IMG/VR virus record: IMGVR_UViG_3300044620_001883
Location: 62,001-126,000 of that record
DNA length: 64,000 nt
Reading direction: 5' to 3' (one strand)
From: a virus
Shown here: positions 1 to 7,752 of the stretch, piece after piece
Numbering within the stretch: position 1 is the first letter of the stretch
Layout: every line of letters begins with the position of its first letter
Translations under genes and position numbers: made by a program
Notes under the pieces: model-generated
Told to the model about the DNA's origin: nothing
What the model saw: the letters and a program-made list of their open reading frames with translations, nothing else
The model's database searches: none

Positions 1-1
1 C

Positions 2-67
2 TACAAGCAGCTGGCGGATGAGATCGGCACAGATGCGCGGTTGCGCAAATGGCAGCAGGGTGCATGA
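2..67 (+). CDS. C-terminal end of a gene cut by the window edge
   Basis: An open frame enters from the left edge and gives 21 residues ending in RKWQQGA before TGA at 65-67. The stop lies 7 bases before the next good ATG, the spacing seen throughout this window. Too little is visible to assign a family. Confidence 0.6.
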   Translation, partial: YKQLADEIGTDARLRKWQQGA

Positions 68-74
68 ATGCGCC

Positions 75-476
75 ATGTCTCCATCTGACCTATCTCCCGG
101 TATAGCCCTCCCTGCCGCAGTGCCTGTCCTGGGCCAGGCAGCGGTGGAAGTTGTCGACACAGTACGTCGACCAGAGAAGTGGGTTAAGGGCAAGCCACAG
201 CTCAAGGATCATTTTGTAAAAAACCAGCAGCACGTCAAGTACGGGCCCATAACACACAAGATCCTGAATCTGTTGGATGCTGATGACCTGGGGGCGCTGA
301 ACGAGTTGTACGAGCAGTCGCATAATCCCACCGGGGACGGTGCTTGTATTGAAATCATGCGACACAGCGAGCCTGTCGTTGTCGGTGACAAATGGATATG
401 CCACATTATGTTGCGCGATATCTTTTACAGAAAGCTCGATCCTCATGACTCAGACGACACCAATTCCAAACCCTAA
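75..476 (+). CDS. Hypothetical protein, 133 aa
   Basis: I place the start at ATG 75 (MSPSDLSPG) because it follows the previous stop by 7 bases; an in-frame start at 18 would lie inside that gene. The N-terminal third is Ala/Val/Pro-rich, the centre is basic (RRPEKWVKGKPQLK), and the C-terminus is acidic and polar. No family recognised. The 3' end overlaps the next gene by 32 bases in another frame. Confidence 0.7.
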   Translation: MSPSDLSPGIALPAAVPVLGQAAVEVVDTVRRPEKWVKGKPQLKDHFVKNQQHVKYGPITHKILNLLDADDLGALNELYEQSHNPTGDGACIEIMRHSEPVVVGDKWICHIMLRDIFYRKLDPHDSDDTNSKP

Positions 477-1944
477 CGTCAAGCAGGCGGACGCTGCTAT
501 GTTCCCCACCGCAGGGATGCCAGCCCCAGCAGGGATGCCAGCCCCAGCAGCGATGCCAGCCCCAGCAGCGGCTCCCGCCCCTCCCGCCCCTGCCGCCCCT
601 GTGGGAACCCACGACACTCATGTCAACCCAGGGTTCCTTGCCCGCATGCTGCTTGGAGGTCTGGTCGCCGGCGGCGGGGTAGGACTTCTGACCGCGTTGC
701 TTCGGCAGCGGAACGCCATCGTGGAGGACAAAAACGAGGCAGCCGATTCTGACTTGGAGCTGCAACTACCGGCGAGACTTCGCAAGCAGGCCTCAGGTTT
801 TTCTCAACTCATGAACCTGGCGGCCCCCGCCGGGGAGTGGTTCAATGAGAAAATGGCACCGGCTGAGCAGTACGTGCAGTCACCAATGCCCGCGGCAGGA
901 AAACAACCACTGAGCGTGTGGGACTACATGTTGGGTGGTGCAGCGTTCCCCCTGGCTGCGCTGGGCGGGTTGCAGCTGACACGCAAGGCCTACCAAGGCT
1001 GGCGCGAGCGGGACGTGAAAGACAGGCTTGCGGAACAGCAGTCGCGCTACATGGCGGCGCTGCAGGCCGAAGCTGAAGGTACAAAGGAGGCGGCAGACGG
1101 GCGAGGCTTGAGTATGCCGCAGATCGCCGCTCTTGCGATTGGCGGCATACCGTTACTGACAGCCCTGACGTCGGGCTTGCTGACGGATCGTTTTCTGGAC
1201 CAGCAATTCCCGCTCAAACCCAAGATGCAGGCCCCGGTGAACCGAGTGCGTGTCGGGTTTGGGGAAGACCCGGCAGCAGAGGAGGAGGAAGACACGGAGG
1301 CTTTCAAGAAAGCATCCGACGCCCTGGTACATGTGGCTCTCCAGTTTGAAAAGCTTGCAGCCGATGCCGGTGTCAAAGCCGTCATCGCTGCAGTGGGACA
1401 CGGGATGCTCGATGACCTGGAACGTCATCAGTTCAAATATGGTTCGGACGCCATGCTGGATCTGGCCCAAGGAGCCAACCTTGAGTTGCCGTCGGATCCT
1501 TTGGTCAAGTGCGCAGCTGTGCGGGTCGCGGTGCAGTCTGGTATTGGGCCTGCTCTGATGCTCATGTCTGCCGGTGTTTTCGCTAATGCTGCACCGCACT
1601 GGCGCAAGCAAGGCGCACAGCTGGCGGAGTTCAACAAGACGGCGTCGCAGCTGATTAGTTGTACGGCTTCCGCCCTGGATCTGCATATCGCGGCACTGGC
1701 CGGCGAAGAAGTCATCAAGGCGGCGGCAGCGCAGGCTGCCCCACAAACACCGATGGAACAACTGCGTGCTATGCTTGCCCAACAGGGTGGCGCAGCAACT
1801 ATCGGTAAAGATGACGCGTCGCAAATGCACACGGGTACGCTACAGACGGCAGCCACGGGCTCCCAGTTCAGTGATTCCACACAGCAGGTCAACAGACCGC
1901 AGAACATCAAAGACGATATTGTAGACAACGTCCTGGTTAAATGA
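445..1944 (+). CDS. Ala/Gly-rich hydrophobic protein, probable virion component, 499 aa
   Basis: Start chosen at ATG 445 (MTQTTPIPNP); the longer frame back to 340 reads through the previous gene in a Cys/Ser-rich shadow. Residues about 20-55 are a Pro/Ala linker built from a repeated hexapeptide, MPAPAG-like. Gly-rich hydrophobic segments follow near residues 65-85, 160-180 and 230-250, alternating with charged stretches. The composition (hydrophobic Gly-rich segments, KQA/KTA motifs, Gln-rich tail) matches the proteins of the 13.6-19.9 kb block. That suggests a related virion or ejected-protein role, which is inference only; no named domain is visible. The stop overlaps the next start by 4 bases. 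Confidence 0.75.
   Translation: MTQTTPIPNPNVKQADAAMFPTAGMPAPAGMPAPAAMPAPAAAPAPPAPAAPVGTHDTHVNPGFLARMLLGGLVAGGGVGLLTALLRQRNAIVEDKNEAADSDLELQLPARLRKQASGFSQLMNLAAPAGEWFNEKMAPAEQYVQSPMPAAGKQPLSVWDYMLGGAAFPLAALGGLQLTRKAYQGWRERDVKDRLAEQQSRYMAALQAEAEGTKEAADGRGLSMPQIAALAIGGIPLLTALTSGLLTDRFLDQQFPLKPKMQAPVNRVRVGFGEDPAAEEEEDTEAFKKASDALVHVALQFEKLAADAGVKAVIAAVGHGMLDDLERHQFKYGSDAMLDLAQGANLELPSDPLVKCAAVRVAVQSGIGPALMLMSAGVFANAAPHWRKQGAQLAEFNKTASQLISCTASALDLHIAALAGEEVIKAAAAQAAPQTPMEQLRAMLAQQGGAATIGKDDASQMHTGTLQTAATGSQFSDSTQQVNRPQNIKDDIVDNVLVK
511..564 (+). repeat. Three 18-bp tandem units in the Pro/Ala linker
   Basis: The unit gcagggatgccagcccca occurs at 511-528 and 529-546 identically, and at 547-564 with one change (gcagcgatg). 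It encodes a repeated AGMPAP-type hexapeptide, so the linker length could change by slippage. Confidence 0.9.
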
Positions 1945-2495
1945 CACCCAGCATTGCTGATATTATCTCACGCGCCCAAGAAAGTCTTGGGCAGGTATGG
2001 TTGACCAACTATCGGAGTAGCGACGGCAAAGTTGCGAATTATCGGCTGCAGGTGCATCCCGCGCATTTCTATCCGTCTCTGATCAACCAGACTATCGCCA
2101 TGTTACAGCGAGTCGCGGAGGAAACAGAGCAGAAGGCTGAGTGTCCAGCCCCGGCGGTCATGCAGGCTGCCGCGACGCGATTGCTGGGCACGTTACAGCA
2201 GCGGCAGGCCGCCTTTGAGGAGCAGCAGAAATCTGCTGCGGGTATGCCACCCGAGAACCCCAATCTGCAGTTGCAGCCAGACGCGACGCTCATGCTGCGC
2301 AACGTGGAGGTACTCGAGACTGTCGTGGTTGAAGAACCAGCAATGAAGGCAGGCAAACGCGCCACCGCCGCAAAGGTGTACACACCGGATGAACAAGCGG
2401 AGCGTTGGCTACGGGCCAACTGGCCGTTAAAGCGTTACGGGGCGTCTTTCAAACTTGTCCCTGGAAAGTTTAGTTCAATCGTACCAACCGCTTAA
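1941..2495 (+). CDS. Hypothetical protein, 184 aa
   Basis: Begins inside the previous stop (ATGA). The centre (about residues 50-110) is Gln/Ala/Glu-rich and probably helical. A Val/Glu-rich stretch (LETVVVEEP) and a basic segment (KAGKRATAAK) follow. The tail has YTPDEQAERWLRANW, which looks like a small helical module. Its place directly after a probable virion protein may point to a structural or accessory virion role, but no family is recognised. Confidence 0.75.
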   Translation: MTPSIADIISRAQESLGQVWLTNYRSSDGKVANYRLQVHPAHFYPSLINQTIAMLQRVAEETEQKAECPAPAVMQAAATRLLGTLQQRQAAFEEQQKSAAGMPPENPNLQLQPDATLMLRNVEVLETVVVEEPAMKAGKRATAAKVYTPDEQAERWLRANWPLKRYGASFKLVPGKFSSIVPTA

Positions 2496-2502
2496 AACAC
2501 AC

Positions 2503-3117
2503 ATGGAATTCTACTCAAAACACAACAGGCTTACGCCAGAACTCTGGCATGATTACAGCGTCAACGCCTACAGGACGACGCCGGATGTCGGAAAACTGCT
2601 AACGCAATGGGGAGTTATTCAACCTGGTCAAGACCCTGCAATGGTGGTGTGGGATCTGGCAAATGTCAGGCGTGTCGAGGATCTCAAGCACGGCGCCCAC
2701 GGACTGGCCACGGAGTTGTATGAATACGCCTGCGCTCCGGATGAGGAAAACCGCAACGAGGAACTTGGGGATATCTGCTGGTACTTGGCTGTGATCGTAC
2801 GTGGCCTTGACTTGTGCCTCGATGATATCTGCCCACCAACCGATGACGGCACCATGTTTGCAATGACATTCCCGGCGTGTGCACATGAGGTTGTGGGAGA
2901 CCTCAAACGCCTGGCCTACTATGATCGCCAAGAAATACGGGACAGGTTAATCACCAACATCAGATCCACATTGATCTGTATTCAGGGACTTGCATCCTGC
3001 AGCATGGCCGAGTTGCTAGATCAGAACAGTCATAAACTTCTCAAGAAACGTTACCCTGATGGATTCAGCAACGAAGCAGCTACGGCTCGCCGCGATAAAC
3101 CGGGCGAGAGCGATTGA
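2503..3117 (+). CDS. MazG-like nucleotide pyrophosphohydrolase
   Basis: MazG-type enzymes hydrolyse NTPs or (p)ppGpp-like nucleotides to monophosphates and pyrophosphate, and phages often carry them. The metal-binding signature is visible as E71-LY-E74, followed by EELGD with E87 and D90, then ICWYLA, the usual helix. The C-terminus has KLLKKRYPDGFS, then EAA..R, the typical closing motif of phage MazG proteins. The 204-residue length fits a single-domain member with an N-terminal extension. ATG 2503 is chosen over an in-frame TTG at 2455 that lies inside the previous gene. Confidence 0.85.
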   Translation: MEFYSKHNRLTPELWHDYSVNAYRTTPDVGKLLTQWGVIQPGQDPAMVVWDLANVRRVEDLKHGAHGLATELYEYACAPDEENRNEELGDICWYLAVIVRGLDLCLDDICPPTDDGTMFAMTFPACAHEVVGDLKRLAYYDRQEIRDRLITNIRSTLICIQGLASCSMAELLDQNSHKLLKKRYPDGFSNEAATARRDKPGESD

Positions 3118-3481
3118 TGCAGAATGGCATCGAGCGGGGGAGTTGATGCGGACCACCCAGGACTTTCGTTCGGACGTGGCCTGGTATTGGGCAGGACCAG
3201 AGGACGACTTCACACGTGCTGCTTTTTGGCAGATCGTGGTGCAGGCACGCTGCATTGTGTTGGAGTTCCTCAATGACGCGATCATTGGATTGGTCTGGGA
3301 TCGAGGCCAACCCGCAGTAGCCTACGACGCCTCGCTGGCGCTGGCGATCTTGCGGCGTAAATGGCTGTTGGGGGACACGTCAACAAAGTTGCAGCGCGAG
3401 ATAGAGGCCAGGGAACTTGAGAAGTTCGAGGCAATGCTGCACACAGACTTTGGAAAGACAACGCCTTGGTTTTTGATGTAG
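3059..3481 (+). CDS. Hypothetical protein, 140 aa
   Basis: The frame opens at ATG 3059 and overlaps the MazG-like gene by 59 bases, unusually long here. ATG 3146, with a purine-rich GGGGGAG just upstream, is a possible alternative start. The sequence has aromatic runs (AWYWAGPEDD), a hydrophobic helix (IVLEFLNDAIIGLVW) and a charged helical tail (LQREIEARELEKFEAML). No family recognised. It is the last gene before an AT-rich gap. Confidence 0.65.
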   Translation: MDSATKQLRLAAINRARAIDAEWHRAGELMRTTQDFRSDVAWYWAGPEDDFTRAAFWQIVVQARCIVLEFLNDAIIGLVWDRGQPAVAYDASLALAILRRKWLLGDTSTKLQREIEARELEKFEAMLHTDFGKTTPWFLM

Positions 3482-3712
3482 ATGGTTATAAGAGTATCCA
3501 GTATAATACACTGAAGAATGTGCGAAATGGGCAATTTCCTGAACGTGTTTTGGAATAAGTTGAACAAACTGTTCAGCGTGATACATGTATGCTAAGTATT
3601 GATTATCAATTATTTAGCTGCGTTTTAGGTTTCACCAGAAATGGTGCGCTTAAAATGTTGTTCAGCGTTTTAAGTTATTGCTACACAGTGCTTTACAACA
3701 CTCAATTTGCTG
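3482..3712 (+). promoter_or_regulatory. AT-rich gap with a consensus -10 and an inverted repeat
   Basis: This 231-base stretch is clearly more AT-rich than its surroundings. A perfect TATAAT lies at 3502-3507 without a convincing -35 box at the usual distance. A perfect 7-bp inverted repeat (CTTAAAA 3649-3655, TTTTAAG 3668-3674) with a 12-base loop could be a weak terminator or an operator. A 25-codon frame at 3518-3595 is open but has no support. It separates two runs of overlapping genes, so some transcriptional signal here is plausible. Confidence 0.4.
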
Positions 3713-4147
3713 ATGGCTACAATGTACAGTTTCGCGTGTATTGACACGAATGGTGGTCATCGCAATTACTACCGGACCGCGAGCAAGGAGTCTATGTGCG
3801 TGCTGGGCGCTGACGGCAAAACCGTGCTGCAGTGTCCCGAAGACATTGATCACACGGACACGATTGTGTTGCCTGGCGGTGTGCACCTCAGCATCCGAGA
3901 GATCGCACTTTCGGGTCTAGCAGGTTGGGTGACAGCACCCCCCACGTCCTATCGTTGGTGGTTGGAGTTCACGGACGGTACACGCGCCTCTTACTTGTTG
4001 CGTGAGCCTGACAGCACAGTTTATCAGTTTTTTCCTGAGCAGGAAAACGGAGCATGGGTGCCTGCGCGCACCGTGCAGGAGCAGGCAATCTTGTGGCACC
4101 CACGTGCGAACAAGTACGGGTTAGTTGTTAAAGTACATCCTGTTTAG
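3713..4147 (+). CDS. Hypothetical protein, 144 aa
   Basis: First gene after the AT-rich gap. ATG 3713 (MATMYSF) is preferred to an upstream in-frame TTG at 3707. The protein looks all-beta: short alternating strands such as TIVLPGGVHLSI and YRWWLEFTDGTRASYLL, then aromatic residues (VYQFFPEQENG). No catalytic motif or known family is seen. Confidence 0.75.
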   Translation: MATMYSFACIDTNGGHRNYYRTASKESMCVLGADGKTVLQCPEDIDHTDTIVLPGGVHLSIREIALSGLAGWVTAPPTSYRWWLEFTDGTRASYLLREPDSTVYQFFPEQENGAWVPARTVQEQAILWHPRANKYGLVVKVHPV

Positions 4148-4188
4148 ATTGTACTTGCCGTCGTTGATTATCTTGCCAGTTCTACATC

Positions 4189-4755
4189 ATGGTTAAAAAA
4201 GCATCATCTAAAGGGGGCACCGCATCTGCGAGTGCCGGTATCGAAGTCGTCTATCGCGTCGGTGGGCAGGAGTTCACTGACAAGGCCGCTGCGGAAACGC
4301 ATGCTGCGAAGCATTCCGTGGAAGCAAAAGTAGCGTCCGCTGTGTCGGCTGTCATGCAACGCACCGCAGCGCGCAAGCGTCAGGACGTGCATGAGGGTGT
4401 CAAACATGTGTGCACACTGCTGCTCACCAATCCGGAGCTCGCGGCAAGGCTGCAGGAACTCATCAGCGGCGGAGGCGTGGACGCGAAAGCAGCAACGCGT
4501 GCCGTCGCAAAGACCCCCAAGACAAAGAAACCCACGGCGGAAGCCAAGGCACCAAGGGCCAAGAAACCCGCAGCGCCCGAGAGCAAGCCCGAGAAACCTG
4601 CGGAGTCGGAAAACAAGCCCGAGAAGCAGACCAGGACCAAGAAAGCTGCCGCGGTCAAACCTGCAGCAACCCCACCGGCTGCGGCGGAGGCTCCACCCAA
4701 GATCGACTTCTCCAAGTTTCCACCGCCACCCCCGCCACCACCACCTGGTAAGTAA
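4189..4755 (+). CDS. Histone H1-tail-like basic protein with polyproline C-terminus
   Basis: Residues about 1-95 form a compact Ala-rich domain (VVYRVGGQEFTDKAAAETHA, then a helical part ending in LQELISGGG). From about residue 100 the protein turns into a Lys/Ala/Pro-rich tail with repeated KTPK, AKKPAAP and KPEKPAE motifs like histone H1 tails. It ends in KFPPPPPPPPPGK. Such tails bind DNA non-specifically, so nucleoid or packaged-DNA binding is plausible, but that is inferred from composition only. Confidence 0.7.
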   Translation: MVKKASSKGGTASASAGIEVVYRVGGQEFTDKAAAETHAAKHSVEAKVASAVSAVMQRTAARKRQDVHEGVKHVCTLLLTNPELAARLQELISGGGVDAKAATRAVAKTPKTKKPTAEAKAPRAKKPAAPESKPEKPAESENKPEKQTRTKKAAAVKPAATPPAAAEAPPKIDFSKFPPPPPPPPPGK

Positions 4756-4791
4756 GCACAGGAACTGATCTCCTCTAACGACGTACTTGCC

Positions 4792-5343
4792 ATGGACCCT
4801 CACATCATCATTTCCGGTTCGAATCCCCAGCCTACTGAACCCCCATCTCCGACTGGAGGTGTGGCGTTCCGGCAGGCGGATTTTGACCAGCAGGTGCGAG
4901 GGCTCCATGCAAGTGCACGTGTGCGTCCAGAGGACGTACTTGTCGGTAATCCGGAGCATCGGCCCTTTGTGACGGTGATCCCGATTCTACCCCATCCCTT
5001 CAGTGTTGATCTGCAGCATGTGATCATTTTCACACGCGCGCCGAATCTGACAGAGGCGCTGGGCCGCACACCCATCATCTGGGAGAAGTTCATCAAACCG
5101 ATACACTTCCCACCACAGTCGGACTTCACAGGTGTTCCAATGGCGAAAGCCTTGGACGAAGAGGATTGGGTCGAGTACCTGAAATCCTGCCTGCGGGCGC
5201 AAAGAGACCAACCGCACAAGTACAAACTTGTGGCGCTGGGCCGCGGTTCATTCCCGCACACATTTTGTCCCTTGTGGTTGCTGGAGGACTTCAAGGATAT
5301 GTGCAGCTTCGAAGTGGACAACCGCAAGGATGTGGTCGCGTGA
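4792..5343 (+). CDS. Hypothetical protein, 183 aa
   Basis: Starts with MDPHIIISGSNPQP. The N-terminal 35 residues are Pro/Gly-rich and probably disordered. The rest looks globular, with hydrophobic strands (FVTVIPILPHPFSVDLQHV) and an acidic helix (ALDEEDWVEYLKSCL). A tRNA T-arm look-alike within its coding sequence is not a tRNA. Its stop overlaps a GTG start by 4 bases. Confidence 0.75.
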   Translation: MDPHIIISGSNPQPTEPPSPTGGVAFRQADFDQQVRGLHASARVRPEDVLVGNPEHRPFVTVIPILPHPFSVDLQHVIIFTRAPNLTEALGRTPIIWEKFIKPIHFPPQSDFTGVPMAKALDEEDWVEYLKSCLRAQRDQPHKYKLVALGRGSFPHTFCPLWLLEDFKDMCSFEVDNRKDVVA

Positions 5344-5579
5344 CCAAACACGCACCAGTCGAAATGGAATTGCGCCGGTTGACGGCGGCTCATCGTTACG
5401 GTGAGTTGAAAAATGTACGACGCCTTTCACCAGGGTTAGCGGCAGGAGTGGTCCAAACCGGCTGTAGGACACTCATTTGTCGGCGCCTGAGAACAGGGGA
5501 ATGCGTTTTGTTGTGGTCCGCATCATGGCTGCCTTTGCGGCAGCTTCTGAGGCTCCAACATGCCGGCTATCAAACATAA
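5340..5579 (+). CDS. Small Arg/Leu-rich hypothetical protein, 79 aa
   Basis: GTG at 5340 forms a GTGA junction with the preceding stop, and the frame stays open until it overlaps the following gene by 20 bases. Without it there would be a 216-base hole in an otherwise continuous run. The product is basic, with many Arg and Leu residues (ELRRLTAAHRYGELKNVRR). ATG 5364 is an alternative start. No family recognised. Confidence 0.5.
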   Translation: MTKHAPVEMELRRLTAAHRYGELKNVRRLSPGLAAGVVQTGCRTLICRRLRTGECVLLWSASWLPLRQLLRLQHAGYQT

Positions 5580-6375
5580 CAGAGTTACAGGCAGTGCGCG
5601 CAAGAGCACTGCGGGACGTTGGAAACAGAAACAGCTGCAGAAGCAGCCCACAGGTGCGCTGCTAAAGTTCAGTCGTGACAATGCCAAGCTGGGAAGTCAC
5701 ATCCTGACGTTTTCCCTGCCATCCGGCCACACATGCCCCGGAGCTTGCACCTGTTTGGCCAAGGTGGATTTCAACACTAACCGGCTTGTGGACGGACCGC
5801 AGCAGGACACACGATGCTTTTCTGCCTCGCAGGAAGTGGCGTTCAAGAACTTGCGTGAAGCCAGGCGCTTCAACTTCGCATTGCTCCGTCGGCTCAAGAA
5901 AGCCACAGACATGCGGGATCTGATTTTGCGATCTCTGCCTGATGTGGGTGGTATCATTCGGATACACATCGGAGGTGACTTCTTTTCGCAGACATACTTT
6001 GACGCCTGGCAAATGGTGGCGCAGGCGCGTCCATATCAAAAGTTTTACGCGTACACGAAGTCCATACCGTTCTGGCGCAACTGGCTCAACAGGCACAAGG
6101 CGCTGGCCAAGAACTGTTTTCTGACGGCCAGCCTTGGTGGTAAGTTCGACGACCTAATTCTCCCGGGCTGGGTCACAGCCCAGATTGTAAAACATCCCGA
6201 CGTGGCCGAGGCGTTGGAACTGGAGATCGACCATGATGACTCCCATGCCTACAACCCGCGTGGGTCCTTTGCACTGCTGATCCATGGTCCACAACGCCCA
6301 GGTACAGAGGCTGCTGCCTCGCTCAAAACGCTGCGTGAAGAAGGTGTGCAGTACAGCTATTCACGAAAAAAATGA
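5560..6375 (+). CDS. GP88-family phage protein
   Basis: Resembles the family named after mycobacteriophage gene 88, whose biochemical role is not established to my knowledge. Diagnostic segments are LLKFSRDNAKLG, TFSLPSGHTCPGACTCLAKV with clustered cysteines, DTRCFSASQEV, then RIHIGGDFFSQTYFDAW and YAYTKSIPFW. The conserved Cys cluster and the HxGGDFF motif suggest a metal or cofactor site (inference). At 271 residues it has a plausible full length. It overlaps both neighbours, so it sits in the same run of coupled genes. Confidence 0.8.
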   Translation: MPAIKHNRVTGSARKSTAGRWKQKQLQKQPTGALLKFSRDNAKLGSHILTFSLPSGHTCPGACTCLAKVDFNTNRLVDGPQQDTRCFSASQEVAFKNLREARRFNFALLRRLKKATDMRDLILRSLPDVGGIIRIHIGGDFFSQTYFDAWQMVAQARPYQKFYAYTKSIPFWRNWLNRHKALAKNCFLTASLGGKFDDLILPGWVTAQIVKHPDVAEALELEIDHDDSHAYNPRGSFALLIHGPQRPGTEAAASLKTLREEGVQYSYSRKK

Positions 6376-6578
6376 ACGAGCAACGAATTCTGAAGCGTCT
6401 GGCTCAAGCCCGTCGAGGGCTGTGCATTGCTTTGTGGTGTGCTGTACTTCTGCCATTACCAGCTGCCTTGATTTCTCCCTCCGTGGCTTTTATGACGTCT
6501 GGAATTGTGCTTGCAGTTGCAGCGCTTTTATGGTGGTATCGGGCGCATTTGTTTAGCAGCCTCATAGATCATGACTGA
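6372..6578 (+). CDS. Small membrane protein with two transmembrane segments
   Basis: 68 residues: a short basic N-terminus (MNEQRILKRLAQARRG), then hydrophobic helices at about 17-37 and 39-55, joined by a short turn (ISPSVAF). A two-helix small protein could be holin-like, but no endolysin is recognised nearby, so that is only a possibility. ATGA junction upstream and an 8-base overlap downstream. Confidence 0.7.
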   Translation: MNEQRILKRLAQARRGLCIALWCAVLLPLPAALISPSVAFMTSGIVLAVAALLWWYRAHLFSSLIDHD

Positions 6579-6939
6579 AACACCCAGCAAACCCACGCCC
6601 TATGATGGGCTTCCGCTAGAAGCCAAAGAACTGGCAGCCTTTGCGCTCTTCAAGGCGCTGCTGCAGCCGGTGGACGCAAAAGACTCACGGCCGCTGGGGG
6701 CTGTGATAAGCCTGAAGTCTTGGGAGACGTGCGCCGAGGCGGACCAAGCTGAGCTGCACTGGCGCGACGACAAGAACCTGCGCTTCATTTTCCGCAGCTT
6801 CGGCCGGGTTGTGGTTGAGGAGTTGCTGCAACAGGGCTTCACGATCAGACCGCCACGTGAAAAACAAATGCTCGACCAGCTCGATGCGGTCGTGACAGTA
6901 CCGTCACACCCTGCCTACCAACTGACGGACGACATCTGA
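6571..6939 (+). CDS. Hypothetical protein, 122 aa
   Basis: Mixed alpha/beta composition: a helical N-terminal part (LEAKELAAFALFKALLQPV), a strand-rich middle (KNLRFIFRSFGRVVVEELLQQGF), and a polar tail ending in LTDDI. It starts 8 bases before the end of the membrane protein gene. No family recognised. Confidence 0.75.
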   Translation: MTETPSKPTPYDGLPLEAKELAAFALFKALLQPVDAKDSRPLGAVISLKSWETCAEADQAELHWRDDKNLRFIFRSFGRVVVEELLQQGFTIRPPREKQMLDQLDAVVTVPSHPAYQLTDDI

Positions 6940-6944
6940 TACTT

Positions 6945-7406
6945 ATGCATGTCGCGCGACTACTCCAGATGGCTGATTACCTTGATCGTCTGGATCCGTC
7001 GCGTTTCACCATGCAGGCCTGGGTGCGCGTACCGCAGGCTCCGCGTTCGCACTTGATCAACCAACTCCCACCGGACAGCCGAGCTTGCCCGGTGGGATGG
7101 CTTCCTGACTTGGATCCTGAAAACTGGTGTTGGGTGGCCGTGCCTGAATCCTCTGAAGGGAAAGTGGAGTTGACCATCTACCCCGTGTGCAAGGTAGCCG
7201 CGGTATGGTGTGGGGAGGGACTGCAACCACATAACCTTGACCTCAATCCGGTGGTGTGTCGGGTGTGGCAGCAGGTGCGAGAATGGTTCGAGCTGGATTC
7301 GTTACAGCTGACGGGGCGGCTATTTGAGAGCAGTGGGTATGGTAATGGCGAGCCGGAACCGGGTCAAGTGGCGCGACGCATACGCGAGACAGTTTGTGTG
7401 CAATAA
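6945..7406 (+). CDS. Hypothetical protein, 153 aa
   Basis: Trp- and Pro-rich soluble protein (PVGWLPDLDPENWCWVAVPES) with a likely amphipathic helix near the end (VWQQVREWFEL). It is the last gene before the 346-base structured gap. Its stop codon lies in the loop of a small hairpin (7395-7412). No family recognised. Confidence 0.75.
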   Translation: MHVARLLQMADYLDRLDPSRFTMQAWVRVPQAPRSHLINQLPPDSRACPVGWLPDLDPENWCWVAVPESSEGKVELTIYPVCKVAAVWCGEGLQPHNLDLNPVVCRVWQQVREWFELDSLQLTGRLFESSGYGNGEPEPGQVARRIRETVCVQ

Positions 7407-7412
7407 CACACA
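7395..7412 (+). promoter_or_regulatory. Hairpin over a stop codon
   Basis: TGTGTG (7395-7400) and CACACA (7407-7412) form a 6-bp stem around the loop caataa, which contains the TAA stop of the preceding gene. It opens the run of hairpins that fills the following gap. Confidence 0.5.
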
Positions 7413-7752
7413 CCAACGCGTTATAGAAATTTGAGGACGGCTACGCTTGGTGGCGCCTCACCCATCTCCCGAAAGGGCACGAACTGGGGACCTTCGGGTC
7501 CCCGCCTGCGTACTGGCTCGCTACCAGCACGCAGGTTTGTTCGGCTTCGGGCTTTGCAGTGACTTCATCGGGTCATGCATTTGGGGAAATCAAACAGGTC
7601 ATGGGTGACCTGTACGATGGTTCGTGTTCACGAGACCCCACAGGGGCGGGAATCAATATGGGGCGGCATACGCCCCCACAGGGCCCAACTGGCCCGACCG
7701 CTGACCTGGCAGTTACTACCAGGATCGTTCCGGCGAAATCCGGTTCCACACC
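7407..7752 (+). ncRNA. Candidate structured RNA or long structured leader
   Basis: No convincing gene occupies these 346 bases, but perfect inverted repeats occur one after another. These are GGGGACC-TTCG-GGTCCCC (7486-7503, a UUCG tetraloop), a two-part stem at 7505-7535, CAGGTCA-TGGG-TGACCTG (7595-7612), a stem at 7619-7637, GGGGCG-gcata-CGCCCC (7660-7676), GGGCC-caact-GGCCC (7681-7695), CCTGG/CCAGG (7705-7723), and CCGG/CCGG (7730-7743). An outer stem TGAGG/CCTCA (7432-7460) precedes them. It ends directly at the start of the 435-residue gene. It may be the 5' leader of that gene or a separate RNA; it matches no class I can name. Confidence 0.55.
7505..7541 (+). terminator. Possible intrinsic terminator inside the structured gap
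   Basis: CCTGCGT (7505-7511) pairs with ACGCAGG (7529-7535), and CTGG (7513-7516) pairs with CCAG (7524-7527) inside it. The stem is followed at once by TTTGTT. The T-run is short, so termination would be partial at best. Its placement fits the end of the transcript coming from the genes on the left. Confidence 0.4.

Noticed and set aside
3518-3595. 25-codon frame in the AT-rich gap
   Set aside because: No ribosome-binding site, no overlap with either neighbour, and it overlaps putative regulatory sequence.
4812-4832. GGTTCGAATCCC, a tRNA T-arm-like word
   Set aside because: Flanking bases do not pair as a T stem, no cloverleaf can be built, and it lies in a well-supported coding frame.
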